Origin: Streptomyces nitrosporeus
GTDB lineage: Bacteria; Actinomycetota; Actinomycetes; Streptomycetales; Streptomycetaceae
Assembly (NCBI RefSeq): GCF_008704555.1
Contig: NZ_CP023702.1
Span: 5,804,001 to 5,868,000, forward strand
Reading direction: 5' to 3'
Length of the DNA stretch: 64,000 bases
The number at the start of each line of letters is the position of its first letter. The stretch's first letter is position 1. The position numbers and the translations under genes are program-made. Under the pieces are notes generated by a model. The model made no database searches, was not told where the DNA came from, and saw nothing but the letters and a program-made list of their open reading frames with translations. Below, piece by piece: positions 50,549 to 59,843 of this stretch.

Positions 50549-51526
50549 ATGACGACGACAGGCCCCGCCGAGGCGCCGCCCCCGGAGCCCGGGCAGAAGC
50601 ACTTCGACGCGACGATCGCGCGCGACCAGCGGATCGAGCCGCGTGACTGGATGCCGGACGGATACCGGGCAACGCTCATCCGGCAGATCGCCCAGCACGC
50701 GCACTCGGAGATCATCGGGATGCAGCCGGAGGGCGAGTGGATCACCCGCGCCCCCTCGCTGCGCCGCAAGGCCGTCCTGCTCGCCAAGGTGCAGGACGAG
50801 GCCGGGCACGGCCTGTACCTGTACTCGGCGGCGGAGACGCTCGGCGCGGACCGCGCCGACCTCACCGAGCGGCTGATCGAAGGCCGCCAGAAGTATTCGT
50901 CGATCTTCAACTACCCCACGCCGACCTTCGCCGACGTCGGCGTGATCGGCTGGTTCGTCGACGGCGCGGCGATCTGCAACCAGGTGCCGCTCTGCCGCAG
51001 CTCGTACGGGCCGTACGCCCGTGCGATGGTGCGGGTCTGCAAGGAGGAGTCCTTCCACCAGCGCCAGGGCTACGAACTGCTGATGACGATGATGCGCGGC
51101 ACCGAGGCCCAGCGCCGGATGGTGCAGGACGCGGTCGACCGCTGGTGGTGGCCCTCCCTGATGATGTTCGGCCCGCCCGACGACGCCTCGCCCAACTCCG
51201 CCCGGTCGATGAGCTGGAAGATCAAGCGGCACAGCAACGACGAACTGCGCCGGCGGTTCGTCGACATGACGGTCCCGCAGGCGGCCGCGCTGGGCGTCAC
51301 CCTGCCCGACCCCGAGCTCCGCTGGAACGAAGAACGCGGCCACCACGACTTCGGCACCCCCGACTGGGACGAGCTGGCCCGGGTCATCAAGGGCGACGGC
51401 CCGTGCAACACCGAGCGGATCCGGCGACGCCGGGCCGCCCACGAGGAGGGCGCCTGGGTGCGCGAGGCGGCCACCGCCCACGCGGCCAAGCAGGCGGCCC
51501 GCGACCAGGAAGGAGCGGCGGCATGA
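50549..51526 (+). CDS. paaA: Phenylacetyl-CoA epoxidase subunit A (catalytic)
   Basis: 325-residue oxygenase subunit converting phenylacetyl-CoA to its ring-1,2-epoxide. The di-iron helices are seen: QIAQHAHSEIIGMQPEGEW, KVQDEAGHGLYLYSAAETLG and CKEESFHQRQGYELLM with Glu/His ligands. ATG 50549 has GGAAG about 10 nt upstream. The stop overlaps paaB (ATGA). Confidence 0.97.
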   Translation: MTTTGPAEAPPPEPGQKHFDATIARDQRIEPRDWMPDGYRATLIRQIAQHAHSEIIGMQPEGEWITRAPSLRRKAVLLAKVQDEAGHGLYLYSAAETLGADRADLTERLIEGRQKYSSIFNYPTPTFADVGVIGWFVDGAAICNQVPLCRSSYGPYARAMVRVCKEESFHQRQGYELLMTMMRGTEAQRRMVQDAVDRWWWPSLMMFGPPDDASPNSARSMSWKIKRHSNDELRRRFVDMTVPQAAALGVTLPDPELRWNEERGHHDFGTPDWDELARVIKGDGPCNTERIRRRRAAHEEGAWVREAATAHAAKQAARDQEGAAA

Positions 51527-51816
51527 CCCCCGGCAAGCAGGGCTGGCCCCTGTACGAGGTGTTCGTACGCGGAAAGCGCGGACTCAACCACGTCCACGTC
51601 GGTTCGCTGCACGCCGCCGACGACGCGATGGCGCTCACCCACGCCCGCGACCTGTACACCCGGCGCAACGAGGGCGTCAGCATCTGGGTGGTGCGCTCGC
51701 AGCACATCGCCGCCTCCACCCGCGACGAGAAGGACCCGTTCTTCGCCCCCAGTGCCGACAAGGTCTACCGGCACCCCACCTTCTACGACATCCCCGACGA
51801 CATCCCCCACATCTAG
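51523..51816 (+). CDS. paaB: Phenylacetyl-CoA epoxidase subunit B
   Basis: 97-residue small subunit required for the multicomponent oxygenase. Recognised by WPLYEVFVRGKRGLNHVHVG, SLHAADDAMALTHARDLYTR and the end HPTFYDIPDDIPHI. ATG overlaps the paaA stop by 4 nt; paaC follows after 9 bp. Confidence 0.96.
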   Translation: MTPGKQGWPLYEVFVRGKRGLNHVHVGSLHAADDAMALTHARDLYTRRNEGVSIWVVRSQHIAASTRDEKDPFFAPSADKVYRHPTFYDIPDDIPHI

Positions 51817-51825
51817 GAGCAGGGC

Positions 51826-52653
51826 ATGAGTGACGACCGCGTCCACACGGCCCTCGCCGAGGGGGACCAGGACGGCACCCGGTGGGCGTTCGGCACCGGT
51901 TTCGAGGATCCCCTGCACGGCGTGGACACCTCCGTGCCCGAAGACATGGACACCGTGGCGCTGGCCGCACAGTGCGTGGCCCTCGCCGACGACGCCCTGG
52001 TCAGCGCCCAGCGGCTCGCCGAATGGATCACCCGGGCACCCGAACTGGAGGAGGAGGTCGCCCTGGCCAACATCGGCCTCGACCTCCTCGGCCAGGCGCG
52101 CCTGCTGTACGCCCGGGCCGGCCGGACCGACGGCACCGGCCGTGACGAGGACGCCTACGCCTACCTCCGCGACGCGGACGACTTCCGCAACGTGCGCCTC
52201 GCCGAACTCCCGGGCGGTGACTTCGCCTTCACCGTCGTGCGGCTGCTGGTGCTGTCCAGCTGGCGCCTCGCGCACTTCGGGCAGCTCACCGGCCACCGCG
52301 ACCCGGTGCTGGCGGCCGTCGCCGCCAAGGGCGTCAAGGAACTCGCCTACCACCGCCAGTACGCGGCCGAGTGGACCGTGCGGCTGGGAGACGGCACCGA
52401 GGAGTCGCACCGCCGGACGGCCGAGGCGCTGGAGCGGATCGTCCCGTACCTGGGCGAGCTGTTCAGGGCCCACGACGTGCGGGAAGAGGTCCTCGCCGAT
52501 CTGCGGCAGGTCACGGAGGCGGCAGGGCTGGACCTGCCCGCGAGCAGGCCGCTCCCGGAGAACGGCCGCGACGGCGAACACACCGGACACCTCGCCCCGC
52601 TGCTCACCGAACTGCAGAGCGTGGCCCGGGCGCACCCGGGGGCGACATGGTGA
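51826..52653 (+). CDS. paaC: Phenylacetyl-CoA epoxidase subunit C (structural)
   Basis: 275-residue ferritin-like partner of PaaA, non-catalytic in the characterised enzyme. DDALVSAQRLAEWITRAPEL, EEVALANIGLDLLGQARLLY, and KGVKELAYHRQYAAEWTVRL are family blocks. ATG with GGAGCAGG upstream; overlaps paaD by 7 nt. Confidence 0.95.
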   Translation: MSDDRVHTALAEGDQDGTRWAFGTGFEDPLHGVDTSVPEDMDTVALAAQCVALADDALVSAQRLAEWITRAPELEEEVALANIGLDLLGQARLLYARAGRTDGTGRDEDAYAYLRDADDFRNVRLAELPGGDFAFTVVRLLVLSSWRLAHFGQLTGHRDPVLAAVAAKGVKELAYHRQYAAEWTVRLGDGTEESHRRTAEALERIVPYLGELFRAHDVREEVLADLRQVTEAAGLDLPASRPLPENGRDGEHTGHLAPLLTELQSVARAHPGATW

Positions 52654-53153
52654 CCGCCCGGGCCGACTCCCGGCGGGCCCGGCGGATCGCCGAACAGGTC
52701 CCGGACCCCGAGCTGCCGATGCTGACCCTGGCCGACCTCGGTGTCCTGCGGGACGTAGAGGTGGGCGAGGACGGCACCGTCGTCGCCGGCCTCACCCCCA
52801 CCTACTCCGGCTGCCCGGCCATGGCGGAGATGCGCGCGGACGTCGCGGCCCGGCTGCGGGACGCGGGCTACGCCCGGGTGGAGATCCGCACCGTCCTCGA
52901 CCCGCCGTGGACGAGCGACTGGATCACCGAGACCGGCCGCCGGAAGCTGGCCGAGCACGGCATCGCCCCGCCCGCGGCCGCCCCGCGCGGGCCCGTAGCC
53001 CTCGTCCTGTCGCCCACCCGGCGCACGGTGCCCTGCCCGCGGTGCGGTTCGCCGGAGACCGAGGAGACCTCGCGCTTCTCCGCCACGTCCTGCAAAGCGC
53101 TCCGGCGCTGCCGCGCCTGCCGTGAGCCGTTCGAGTACGTCAAGGAGATCTGA
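52647..53153 (+). CDS. paaD: PaaD, Fe-S maturation protein for the epoxidase
   Basis: 168 residues. An N-terminal MIP18/DUF59 domain (VPDPELPMLTLADLGVLRDV, TPTYSGCPAMAEM with the conserved Cys) is followed by a C-terminal zinc ribbon of PaaD type, with cysteines in VPCPRCGSPETEETS and CRACREPFEY. It probably supplies or repairs the Fe-S cluster of PaaE. ATG overlaps the paaC stop; the TGA overlaps the paaE ATG. Confidence 0.95.
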   Translation: MVTARADSRRARRIAEQVPDPELPMLTLADLGVLRDVEVGEDGTVVAGLTPTYSGCPAMAEMRADVAARLRDAGYARVEIRTVLDPPWTSDWITETGRRKLAEHGIAPPAAAPRGPVALVLSPTRRTVPCPRCGSPETEETSRFSATSCKALRRCRACREPFEYVKEI

Positions 53154-54259
53154 TGGCCCCGCCCGCCCCCGCCACGGCGGTACCCACGCGCCCCCGCCGC
53201 CGTCCGGCCTTCCACCGGCTGAGGGTCGCCGCGGTGGAGCCGCTCTGCGCGGACGCCGCCGCCGTCGGCTTCGAGATCCCCGAGGACCTCGCCGAGGAGT
53301 TCGCCTTCGCCCCCGGCCAGTCGCTGACCCTGCGGCGCGAGATCGACGGCCGGGACGAACGCCGTTCGTACTCCATCTGCTCGCCGGCCGGTTCCGCGCC
53401 CCGTATCGGGGTGCGGGTCGTGCCCGGCGGCCTGTTCTCCTCCTGGCTGGTCCACGACGTACGCCCCGGCGACACCGTCGAGGTGATGGCGCCCACCGGC
53501 TCCTTCACCCCCGACCTGGGCACGCCGGGCCACCATGTGCTGATCGCGGCGGGCTCGGGCATCACCCCCATGCTCTCCATCGCCGAATCGGTCCTGGCGG
53601 CGGACCTCGCCTCGGCCGTCACCCTCTTCTACGGCAACCGCCGCTCCGGCACGGTGATGTTCGCCGACGAACTGGCGGACCTGAAGGACCTGTACCCGGA
53701 CCGCTTCCAGCTGGCCCATGTGCTTTCCCGGGAACCCCGCGAGACGGAGATCCTCTCCGGCCGGCTGGACGCCGGGCGGCTCTCCCTCCTCATAGGGGCC
53801 CTGGTCGACGTGCGGACGGCGGACCACTGGTGGCTGTGCGGACCGCACGGCATGGTCCGTGACGCCCGGCAGGTCCTGGCCGGTCTCGGTGTCCCCGGGG
53901 ACCGGGTCCACCAGGAGCTGTTCTTCGCCGACGACGAACCCGTCCACGGGGCCCGCCACGAGGAGGCCGGCCCCGGCGGCCTTGTCAGCGAGGTGACCGT
54001 GACCCTCGACGGCCGCTCGACCACCGCCTCCCTGCCCCGGGACCGGACCCTCCTCGACGGCGCCCAGCGCACCCGCCCCGACCTGCCCTTCGCCTGCAAG
54101 GGCGGTGTCTGCGGCACCTGCCGGGCCCTGGTGACAGACGGCGAGACGGAGATGCGGCGCAACTTCGCCCTGGAACGGGCCGAGGTCGAGGCCGGTTACG
54201 TGCTGACCTGCCAGACCTATCCGGTCTCCGGGAAGCTCTCCGTCGATTACGACAGCTGA
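53153..54259 (+). CDS. paaE: Phenylacetyl-CoA epoxidase reductase subunit E
   Basis: 368-residue electron-transfer subunit: FAD-binding barrel (GQSLTLRREIDGRDERRSYS), NAD(P)H domain (VLIAAGSGITPMLSIAES), and a C-terminal plant-type [2Fe-2S] ferredoxin with the CxxxxCxxC set CKGGVCGTC and the fourth Cys in VLTCQTYP. Full length. It ends the paa operon; later pathway genes paaG, paaZ, paaH are not in the window. Confidence 0.96.
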   Translation: MAPPAPATAVPTRPRRRPAFHRLRVAAVEPLCADAAAVGFEIPEDLAEEFAFAPGQSLTLRREIDGRDERRSYSICSPAGSAPRIGVRVVPGGLFSSWLVHDVRPGDTVEVMAPTGSFTPDLGTPGHHVLIAAGSGITPMLSIAESVLAADLASAVTLFYGNRRSGTVMFADELADLKDLYPDRFQLAHVLSREPRETEILSGRLDAGRLSLLIGALVDVRTADHWWLCGPHGMVRDARQVLAGLGVPGDRVHQELFFADDEPVHGARHEEAGPGGLVSEVTVTLDGRSTTASLPRDRTLLDGAQRTRPDLPFACKGGVCGTCRALVTDGETEMRRNFALERAEVEAGYVLTCQTYPVSGKLSVDYDS

Positions 54260-54346
54260 CGCCGCCGTGACCCCGCCACGGTGCCGGGCCGCCGCCCCGC
54301 GGAGGCCCGGCACCCGGCCCGACCCGCGACGAAGTTGCCGCACTGC

Positions 54347-54377
54347 TTGCCATACGTGCACTCCGGCAAGGTAGCGT
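54347..54377 (+). promoter_or_regulatory. Candidate lgt promoter
   Basis: TTGCCA (54347-54352) and TAGCGT (54372-54377) are 19 nt apart. The ATG is 10 nt beyond the -10, so the leader would be only a few nucleotides; no SD is seen. Confidence 0.4.
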
Positions 54378-54387
54378 CGACCCCGCC

Positions 54388-55410
54388 ATGAACCTTGCCT
54401 TCATTCCCAGCCCGTCGACCGGCGTGATCGAGCTCGGCCCGATCCCGCTCCGCGGCTACGCGTTCTGCATCATCATCGGTGTCTTCGTCGCCGTCTGGAT
54501 CGGCAACAAGCGCTGGATCGCCCGGGGCGGCAAAGCCGGCACCGTCGCCGACATCGCCGTCTGGGCGGTGCCCTTCGGTCTCGTCGGCGGCCGGCTCTAC
54601 CACGTCGTCACCGACTACCAGCTGTACTTCAGCGACGGCGAGAACTGGGTCGACGCCTTCAAGATCTGGGAGGGCGGCCTCGGTATCTGGGGTGCCATCG
54701 CGCTCGGCGCGGTGGGCGCCTGGATCGGCTGCCGCCGCCGCGGGATCCCGCTGCCCGCCTGGGCCGACGCCCTCGCCCCCGGTATCGCCGTCGCCCAGGC
54801 CATCGGCCGCTGGGGCAACTGGTTCAACCAGGAGCTGTACGGCAAGCCGACCGACGTGCCGTGGGCGCTGGAGATCAGCGAGGGCGCCAACCGGGTGGCG
54901 GGCACCTACCACCCGACCTTCCTGTACGAGTCCCTGTGGTGCGTCGGTGTCGCCCTGCTGGTGATCTGGGCCGACCGCCGCTTCGAGCTGGGACACGGCC
55001 GGGCGTTCGCGCTGTACGTCGCCGCGTACTGCGCGGGCCGCGGCTGGATCGAGTACATGCGGGTCGACGAGGCGCACCACGTGCTGGGCCTCCGGCTCAA
55101 CGTGTGGACGGCGATCATCGTCTTCGCCCTGGCGGTCACCTACATCGTGGTCTCGGCCAAGATCCGGCCCGGCCGCGAGGAGATCGTCGAGCCGGCCGCG
55201 GCGGAGCGGGCCGGGGACGGGACCCCGGACGCCGGAAGCGGCGCCGAGGACACCCAGGACACCGAGGGCGCCCCGGACGGCCAGGACACCGGCGGCGGCG
55301 CCGGGGGCACGGGAGCGGAGGCACCCGCCGGCGGTGCGGACCCCGGGCCGTCCGACGAGGACACCACCCCGCGGAAGGACGCCTCCCCGCAGAAGGCCGA
55401 GAAGAGCTGA
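54388..55410 (+). CDS. lgt: Prolipoprotein diacylglyceryl transferase
   Basis: 340-residue membrane enzyme that attaches diacylglycerol to the lipobox Cys of prolipoproteins. Signature regions: IPLRGYAFCIIIGVFVAVWI, VGGRLYHVVTDYQ, EGGLGIWGAIALGAVG, AIGRWGNWFNQELYG with the conserved Arg/Asn, and HPTFLYESLWCVG. Seven membrane spans. The last about 75 residues are an Asp/Glu/Gly-rich tail, common in actinobacterial Lgt and absent from E. coli. Confidence 0.97.
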   Translation: MNLAFIPSPSTGVIELGPIPLRGYAFCIIIGVFVAVWIGNKRWIARGGKAGTVADIAVWAVPFGLVGGRLYHVVTDYQLYFSDGENWVDAFKIWEGGLGIWGAIALGAVGAWIGCRRRGIPLPAWADALAPGIAVAQAIGRWGNWFNQELYGKPTDVPWALEISEGANRVAGTYHPTFLYESLWCVGVALLVIWADRRFELGHGRAFALYVAAYCAGRGWIEYMRVDEAHHVLGLRLNVWTAIIVFALAVTYIVVSAKIRPGREEIVEPAAAERAGDGTPDAGSGAEDTQDTEGAPDGQDTGGGAGGTGAEAPAGGADPGPSDEDTTPRKDASPQKAEKS

Positions 55411-55423
55411 CGGCTTCCACGCC

Positions 55424-55475
55424 GCGAAGGGCGGGTGGGCCCGGTTCCCCGGAACCGGACCCACCCGCCCTTCGC
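55424..55475. terminator. Long bidirectional terminator hairpin
   Basis: A 25-bp inverted repeat with one mismatch (55424-55448 against 55451-55475; the centre GGTTCC-CC-GGAACC) separates lgt from the convergent seven-gene operon that ends at 55527. Confidence 0.85.
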
Positions 55476-55526
55476 GCTGCCCGGGGCCGTCCGCCCCCGT
55501 GCGCCCGCACCGTCGCGTCCCCGCGC

Positions 55527-56411
55527 TCAGCCGGCGTCCCCCCGGTGTGCCAGTGACAGGGTGCGCCGGGCCGTGGCGAGGACCGCCGCGTCCACGAACC
55601 GCCCGTCGGGCAGAGCCTGCGCCCCCCGTTCGGTGCGGGCCGCCTCCACGATCTGCTCCGCCGCCTCGATCTCCCGCGCGGTGGGCCGGAACGCCGCCTC
55701 GATCACCGGGAGCTGCCGGGGATGGATCGCGGCCCGGCCCAGCAGGCCCAGCCCCCGGCCGTGCCGGCAGGAGTCCCGCAGCCCCGCGAGGTCCCGCACG
55801 TCGGGGAAGACCGACATGACCGGCGGGGCCAGCCCGGCCGCCCGGGCGGCGACCACCACCCGGCTGCGCGGCCAGTCGAGCCCGGTGTCGTCCCGTACGC
55901 CCAGGTCGGCCCGCAGGTCCGCCTCGCCCAGGGCGACGCCCCGTACGCCGGGATGGGCGCCCGCGATCGAGTACGCGTGCTCGACGGCCAGCGCCGACTC
56001 CAGCAGCGGGTACAGCCCGACCCCCGGTGCCAGCGCGGCGACATGGTGCACCGACGCCGCGTGCGTGATCTTCGGGAGCCGTATCCCGGCCAGCCCCGGC
56101 AGCGCGGCCAGCGCCCGTACGTCGTCCTCCCCGTGGACCCTGACATGGACGGGGACCCCCGCCGGGTCCGCCGTGAGGGGATCGGACAGGAGCTCCGCGG
56201 TCGCCGCCCTCGCGTACTCCTTGCGGTCCGGCGCGACCGCGTCCTCCAGATCGACGATCACCACGTCCGCCCCCGCGCCGAGCGCCTTGCGCACCACTTC
56301 GGGCCGGTCCCCGGGGACGTACAGCCAGGTGAGCGCCACGGCCGCGGGGCCCGCGGCACCTGCCGGGCCGCCCGCCGCGCCCCCGGCCGGTCCGGGGGCC
56401 CGGACCCTCAC
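55527..56411 (-). CDS. CitE-like CoA-ester lyase (HpcH/HpaI aldolase family)
   Basis: 294-residue Mg-dependent C-C lyase related to citrate lyase beta, malyl-CoA and citramalyl-CoA lyases. LYVPGDRPEVVRKALGAGAD, VVIVDLEDAVAPDRK, RLPKITHAASV, LLESALAVEHAY and ALGEADLRADLG carry the Arg, Asp and Glu residues. An odd Gly/Ala/Pro-rich stretch of about 25 residues precedes the domain. GTG 56411 overlaps the CoA-transferase stop (GTGA). Last gene of the seven-gene operon. The substrate is undetermined. Confidence 0.88.
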   Translation of the reverse strand: MRVRAPGPAGGAAGGPAGAAGPAAVALTWLYVPGDRPEVVRKALGAGADVVIVDLEDAVAPDRKEYARAATAELLSDPLTADPAGVPVHVRVHGEDDVRALAALPGLAGIRLPKITHAASVHHVAALAPGVGLYPLLESALAVEHAYSIAGAHPGVRGVALGEADLRADLGVRDDTGLDWPRSRVVVAARAAGLAPPVMSVFPDVRDLAGLRDSCRHGRGLGLLGRAAIHPRQLPVIEAAFRPTAREIEAAEQIVEAARTERGAQALPDGRFVDAAVLATARRTLSLAHRGDAG

Positions 56412-57604
56412 AGCACCCCGTCCGCGCGCAGGGAGGAGATCCGCTCCGCGGACAGGCCCAGTTCCGCCAGGATCTCCTCCGTGTCCGCGCCGTGCGGACG
56501 GCCCGCCCAGCGGATCGCCCCCGGTGTGCCCGACAGCCGGAACAGCACGTTCTGCATCCTGAGCGGTCCCAGCTCCGGGTCGTCCACCTCGACGAGGGTG
56601 CCCAGGGCCCGGTACTGGGGGTCCTCCATGACGTCCCGGACGTCCTGGACCGGTGCGATCGCCGCCTCGGCCTTCTCGAACGCGGACACCGCCTCCTCCC
56701 GGGTGCGCCGGGAGACCCAGTGACCGACTGCCTCGTCCAGTTCGCCGGCGTGTTCGGCCCGGCCCGTCCCGGAGGCGAACCACGGCTCCTCGGTCAGCTC
56801 CGGCCGCCCCACCAGCCGCATCACCCGCTCCGCGACCGACTGGGCCGAGGTGGAGACCGCCACCCAGTGCCCGTCGGCGGTCCGGTAGGTGTTGCGGGGC
56901 GCGTTGTTGCGGGAGCGGTTGCCGGTGCGCGGCTGGACGTAGCCGAGCTGGTCGTACCAGAGCGGCTGCGGCCCCAGCACCGTCAGGATCGGTTCGATGA
57001 TCGCCATGTCGACCACCTGGCCCTCGCCCGTCCGGTCGCGCCCGGCCAGGGCCGTCATCACCGCGTACGCCGTCGCGAGCGCCGCGATCGAGTCGGCGAG
57101 CCCGAACGGCGGGAGGGTCGGCGGGCCGTCCGGTTCGCCGGTGACCGCGGCGAACCCGCTCATCGCCTCGGCGAGGGTGCCGAAACCGGGGCGGCGGGCG
57201 TACGGGCCGAACTGGCCGAAGCCGGTGACCCGGGTCAGCACCAGGCGGGGATTGACGGCCCGCAGCTCCTCCCAGCCCAGCCCCCAGCGCTCCAGGGTCC
57301 CGGGCCGGAAGTTCTCGACGACCACGTCGGCCTCCGCGGCCAGCCGCAGCAGGACGTCCCGCCCGCCGGGGCAGGACAGGTCCAGCGTCATGGTGCGCTT
57401 GTTGCGGCCGAGCAGTTTCCACCACAGGCCGACCCCGTCCTTCGCGGGACCGTGCCCCCGGGAAGGGTCCGGCTTGAGCGGATGCTCGATCTTGACGACC
57501 TCGGCACCGAAGTCACCGAGCATGGTGGCCGCGAGCGGCCCGGCGAAGAGCGTGGCGAGGTCCAGGACCCGCAGACCGGCCAGGGGGGCGACGGACTCGT
57601 TCAC
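56408..57604 (-). CDS. Class III (CaiB/BaiF) CoA-transferase
   Basis: 398 residues. Family motifs: LAGLRVLDLATLFAGPLAAT, LGDFGAEVVKIEHP with a conserved Asp, RNKRTMTLDL, ADVVVENFRPGTLERWGLG, VTGFGQFGPYARRPGFG and GQVVDMAIIEP. It moves CoA between carboxylates. Next to a CitE-like lyase, it could form a short pathway that activates and cleaves a dicarboxylic acid. GTG start overlaps the kinase stop (GTGA). Confidence 0.93.
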   Translation of the reverse strand: MNESVAPLAGLRVLDLATLFAGPLAATMLGDFGAEVVKIEHPLKPDPSRGHGPAKDGVGLWWKLLGRNKRTMTLDLSCPGGRDVLLRLAAEADVVVENFRPGTLERWGLGWEELRAVNPRLVLTRVTGFGQFGPYARRPGFGTLAEAMSGFAAVTGEPDGPPTLPPFGLADSIAALATAYAVMTALAGRDRTGEGQVVDMAIIEPILTVLGPQPLWYDQLGYVQPRTGNRSRNNAPRNTYRTADGHWVAVSTSAQSVAERVMRLVGRPELTEEPWFASGTGRAEHAGELDEAVGHWVSRRTREEAVSAFEKAEAAIAPVQDVRDVMEDPQYRALGTLVEVDDPELGPLRMQNVLFRLSGTPGAIRWAGRPHGADTEEILAELGLSAERISSLRADGVL

Positions 57605-58479
57605 GCCGCCTCGGTCCCACCGCGGCGGGGCAGGGACGCCGAGGCGCCGGGCCGCCGGACGCAGAGCGCGGCCGAGGCCGAGGCCAGGGACTCCGGCACG
57701 GCCCGGCCCTCGGCCAGTGCTGCCGCGAGGGTGCCCACGAAGGCGTCCCCGGCGCCGGCCGTGCCGGCCGCGGTGGCCTCCGGAGCCGGGAACAGGACGG
57801 GCTCCTCGCCCCTCGCCGCGTACAGGCAGCCCCGGGCGCCGAGGGTGACGACCACCTCCGGGACCTGCCGCAGGAGGATCTGCGCGGCGGCGTGCGGATC
57901 ACCGAAACCGGTGAGCGCGGCCGCCTCGTGCTCGTCGGGGACCAGCAGGCCGACCGCGTCCAGCAGCCCCTCGGGCAGCGGCCGTACGGGGGAGGGCGTC
58001 AGGACGGTCCGTACGCCCAGGGAACGCGCGGCGCGTGCCGCGTCGGTCACCGCGGCCGCCGGGAGTTCCAGCTGGAGCAGGAGGAGGCCGGCCGACGCGA
58101 TGGCGGCACGCTCGCCGGGGCCGAGTCCGGTGACCGTGCCGTTGGCGCCGGGGACCACCACGGCCGAGCGGGCGCCCCCGTCGTCCACGACGATGTGCGC
58201 GGTACCGCTGGGGCCCGGGACGGTGTGCAGCAGGCCCGTGTCCACACCGGCCTGTTCCAGGTGCGCCCGCAGCAGCGGGCCGTACCCGTCGGTGCCGACC
58301 GCGCCGATCATCACCACCTCCCCGCCGGCCCGGGCGGCGGCGACGGCCTGGCCGGTCCCCTTGCCGCCGGGTACGGCCGCGAACTCGCGGCCCGTGACGG
58401 TCTCCCCGCGCCCGGGCGCCCGGGCGACGTGGGCGACCAGGTCCATGCTGGTGCCGCCGAGCACCACGATCACTGTCAT
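57601..58479 (-). CDS. PfkB-family sugar kinase (ribokinase-like)
   Basis: 292 residues. N-terminal VVLGGTSMDLVAHVARAPGR, the sugar-binding PGGKGTGQAVAAARAGG, VVVPGANGTV as in ribokinases, and the ATP/anion-hole motif AGTAGAGDAFVG with the catalytic Asp. Ribose or a related pentose is the best-guess substrate. ATG overlaps the stop of the upstream ADP-ribosylglycohydrolase gene (ATGA). Coupling of glycohydrolases and a ribokinase suggests phosphorylation of a released ribosyl product; this is inference. Confidence 0.9.
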   Translation of the reverse strand: MTVIVVLGGTSMDLVAHVARAPGRGETVTGREFAAVPGGKGTGQAVAAARAGGEVVMIGAVGTDGYGPLLRAHLEQAGVDTGLLHTVPGPSGTAHIVVDDGGARSAVVVPGANGTVTGLGPGERAAIASAGLLLLQLELPAAAVTDAARAARSLGVRTVLTPSPVRPLPEGLLDAVGLLVPDEHEAAALTGFGDPHAAAQILLRQVPEVVVTLGARGCLYAARGEEPVLFPAPEATAAGTAGAGDAFVGTLAAALAEGRAVPESLASASAALCVRRPGASASLPRRGGTEAA

Positions 58480-59843
58480 GGGCGGTGTACCTCCTGGTGG
58501 GTGAGAGCGGCGAGGGAGTCGAATCCGATGCCGTCGAATCCGGCGACGGACGTGGCGAGACGGTTCTTGAGCGGGGCCGTCCACCTCTCCGGCAGGGCGT
58601 CGGGCCGCCCGGCCAGCAGCCCCGCGAGGGAGCCGGCCGTGGCCCCGTTGGAGTCCGTGTCCCAGCCGCCGGACACCGCCAGGCAGACGGACCTGCCGAA
58701 GTCGCCGTCCGCGCGGGTGAGCGCGGCGGCCAGCAGCGCGGCGTTCGGCAGGACGTGCACCCAGTGATGGGTGGCGGCGTAGACGGCGTGCAGCCGGTCC
58801 ACGACGGTGTCGAACCCCTCCTCCTCCCGGGCCGCCGCGATGCCCAGGCGCACCGCGCGGGCGTAGCGGGAGCGGGGCGGCACCACCCGCAGCCCGGCCG
58901 CGAGGCACCCGTGGACGTCGCTCTCGCCCCCCGCCGCCTCGGCGAGCGCGGCCGCGGTGAACATCGCCCCGTACACCCCGTTCGCCGTGTGGGACAGGAC
59001 CGCGTCCCGGTGGGCCTGTCCGGCGGCCCCGCCCGGGTCGCCGGGGTGCGTCCAGCCGTGCACGTCCGCCCGGATCTGGGCGCCGATCCACTCCCGGAAG
59101 GGGTTGCGGTACCGGGCGGTGTCCGGCGGTTCGAGTCCCGCGAGGAGGTTGCGGTACGCGAGGCGCTCGGCGGTGAAGACCCGGCCCGCCGGGAGTTCGT
59201 CCAGCCACAGCCGGGCGACGTCACCGGTGGTGAACCCCCGGCCGTGGCGCCGGTACAGCAGCAGCGCCAGCAGGGGGTAGTTGAGGTCGTCGTCCTCCGG
59301 CATCCCGTCGATGTTCCCGGCGAGCGAGGTGGCCGCCGAACGCCGGTTCCACGGGTAGGCGGCGGCCAGTTCGCCGGGCAGCCCGCGGTCGGTGAACCAG
59401 GTGTCCAGCGGCCAGTTGCCGGTGGCCCGCGCCAGTGCGCGGATGCCCTCCAGGGGGAGCTTCTCGACCGGCTTGCCCAGCAGGCAGCCGGCCGCCCGGC
59501 CCAGCCAGGCGGCGTGCAGCCGCGCCGGCCCGAGCGGTACCGGGCCGTCCGGGCGGGCCGGCCACCGGGGGCAGGCGTCCCGGATCGCCGCCAGCTCCGT
59601 CGGCTCGTCATCCGCCGACGGGTTCTCCAGCAGGGCGAGTTCGTCCAGCAGCTGCCCGGCCAGCGCACGCAGCCCGGGCGGCGCCGGGGCCGCGGAGGCG
59701 CCCGCCCGCTCCGGCGCGGGGGAGCCGCCCGCCGCGTACCAGCGCCGCTCGACCCCGGACGCGTCCCGGCCGTCGAGCGCCGCCTGGCGCAGCTCATGGC
59801 CCACCAGGTCCTCCGGCTGCGCCCAGGTCAGGCGTACGGTCAT
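58476..59843 (-). CDS. ADP-ribosylglycohydrolase family protein (4th of four)
   Basis: 455 residues, with a 100-residue N-terminal extension before the ARH fold. The fold starts RLHAAWLGRAAGCLLGKPVE; the first metal motif is divergent (GNIDGMPEDDDLNYP, EDDD in place of TDDT), while the C-terminal one is intact, SGGWDTDSNGATAGSLAG. The family hydrolyses N- or O-glycosidic bonds of ADP-ribose or related ribosides with two Mg ions. ATG 59843 overlaps the previous stop; its TGA overlaps the kinase start. Confidence 0.9.
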   Translation of the reverse strand: MTVRLTWAQPEDLVGHELRQAALDGRDASGVERRWYAAGGSPAPERAGASAAPAPPGLRALAGQLLDELALLENPSADDEPTELAAIRDACPRWPARPDGPVPLGPARLHAAWLGRAAGCLLGKPVEKLPLEGIRALARATGNWPLDTWFTDRGLPGELAAAYPWNRRSAATSLAGNIDGMPEDDDLNYPLLALLLYRRHGRGFTTGDVARLWLDELPAGRVFTAERLAYRNLLAGLEPPDTARYRNPFREWIGAQIRADVHGWTHPGDPGGAAGQAHRDAVLSHTANGVYGAMFTAAALAEAAGGESDVHGCLAAGLRVVPPRSRYARAVRLGIAAAREEEGFDTVVDRLHAVYAATHHWVHVLPNAALLAAALTRADGDFGRSVCLAVSGGWDTDSNGATAGSLAGLLAGRPDALPERWTAPLKNRLATSVAGFDGIGFDSLAALTHQEVHRP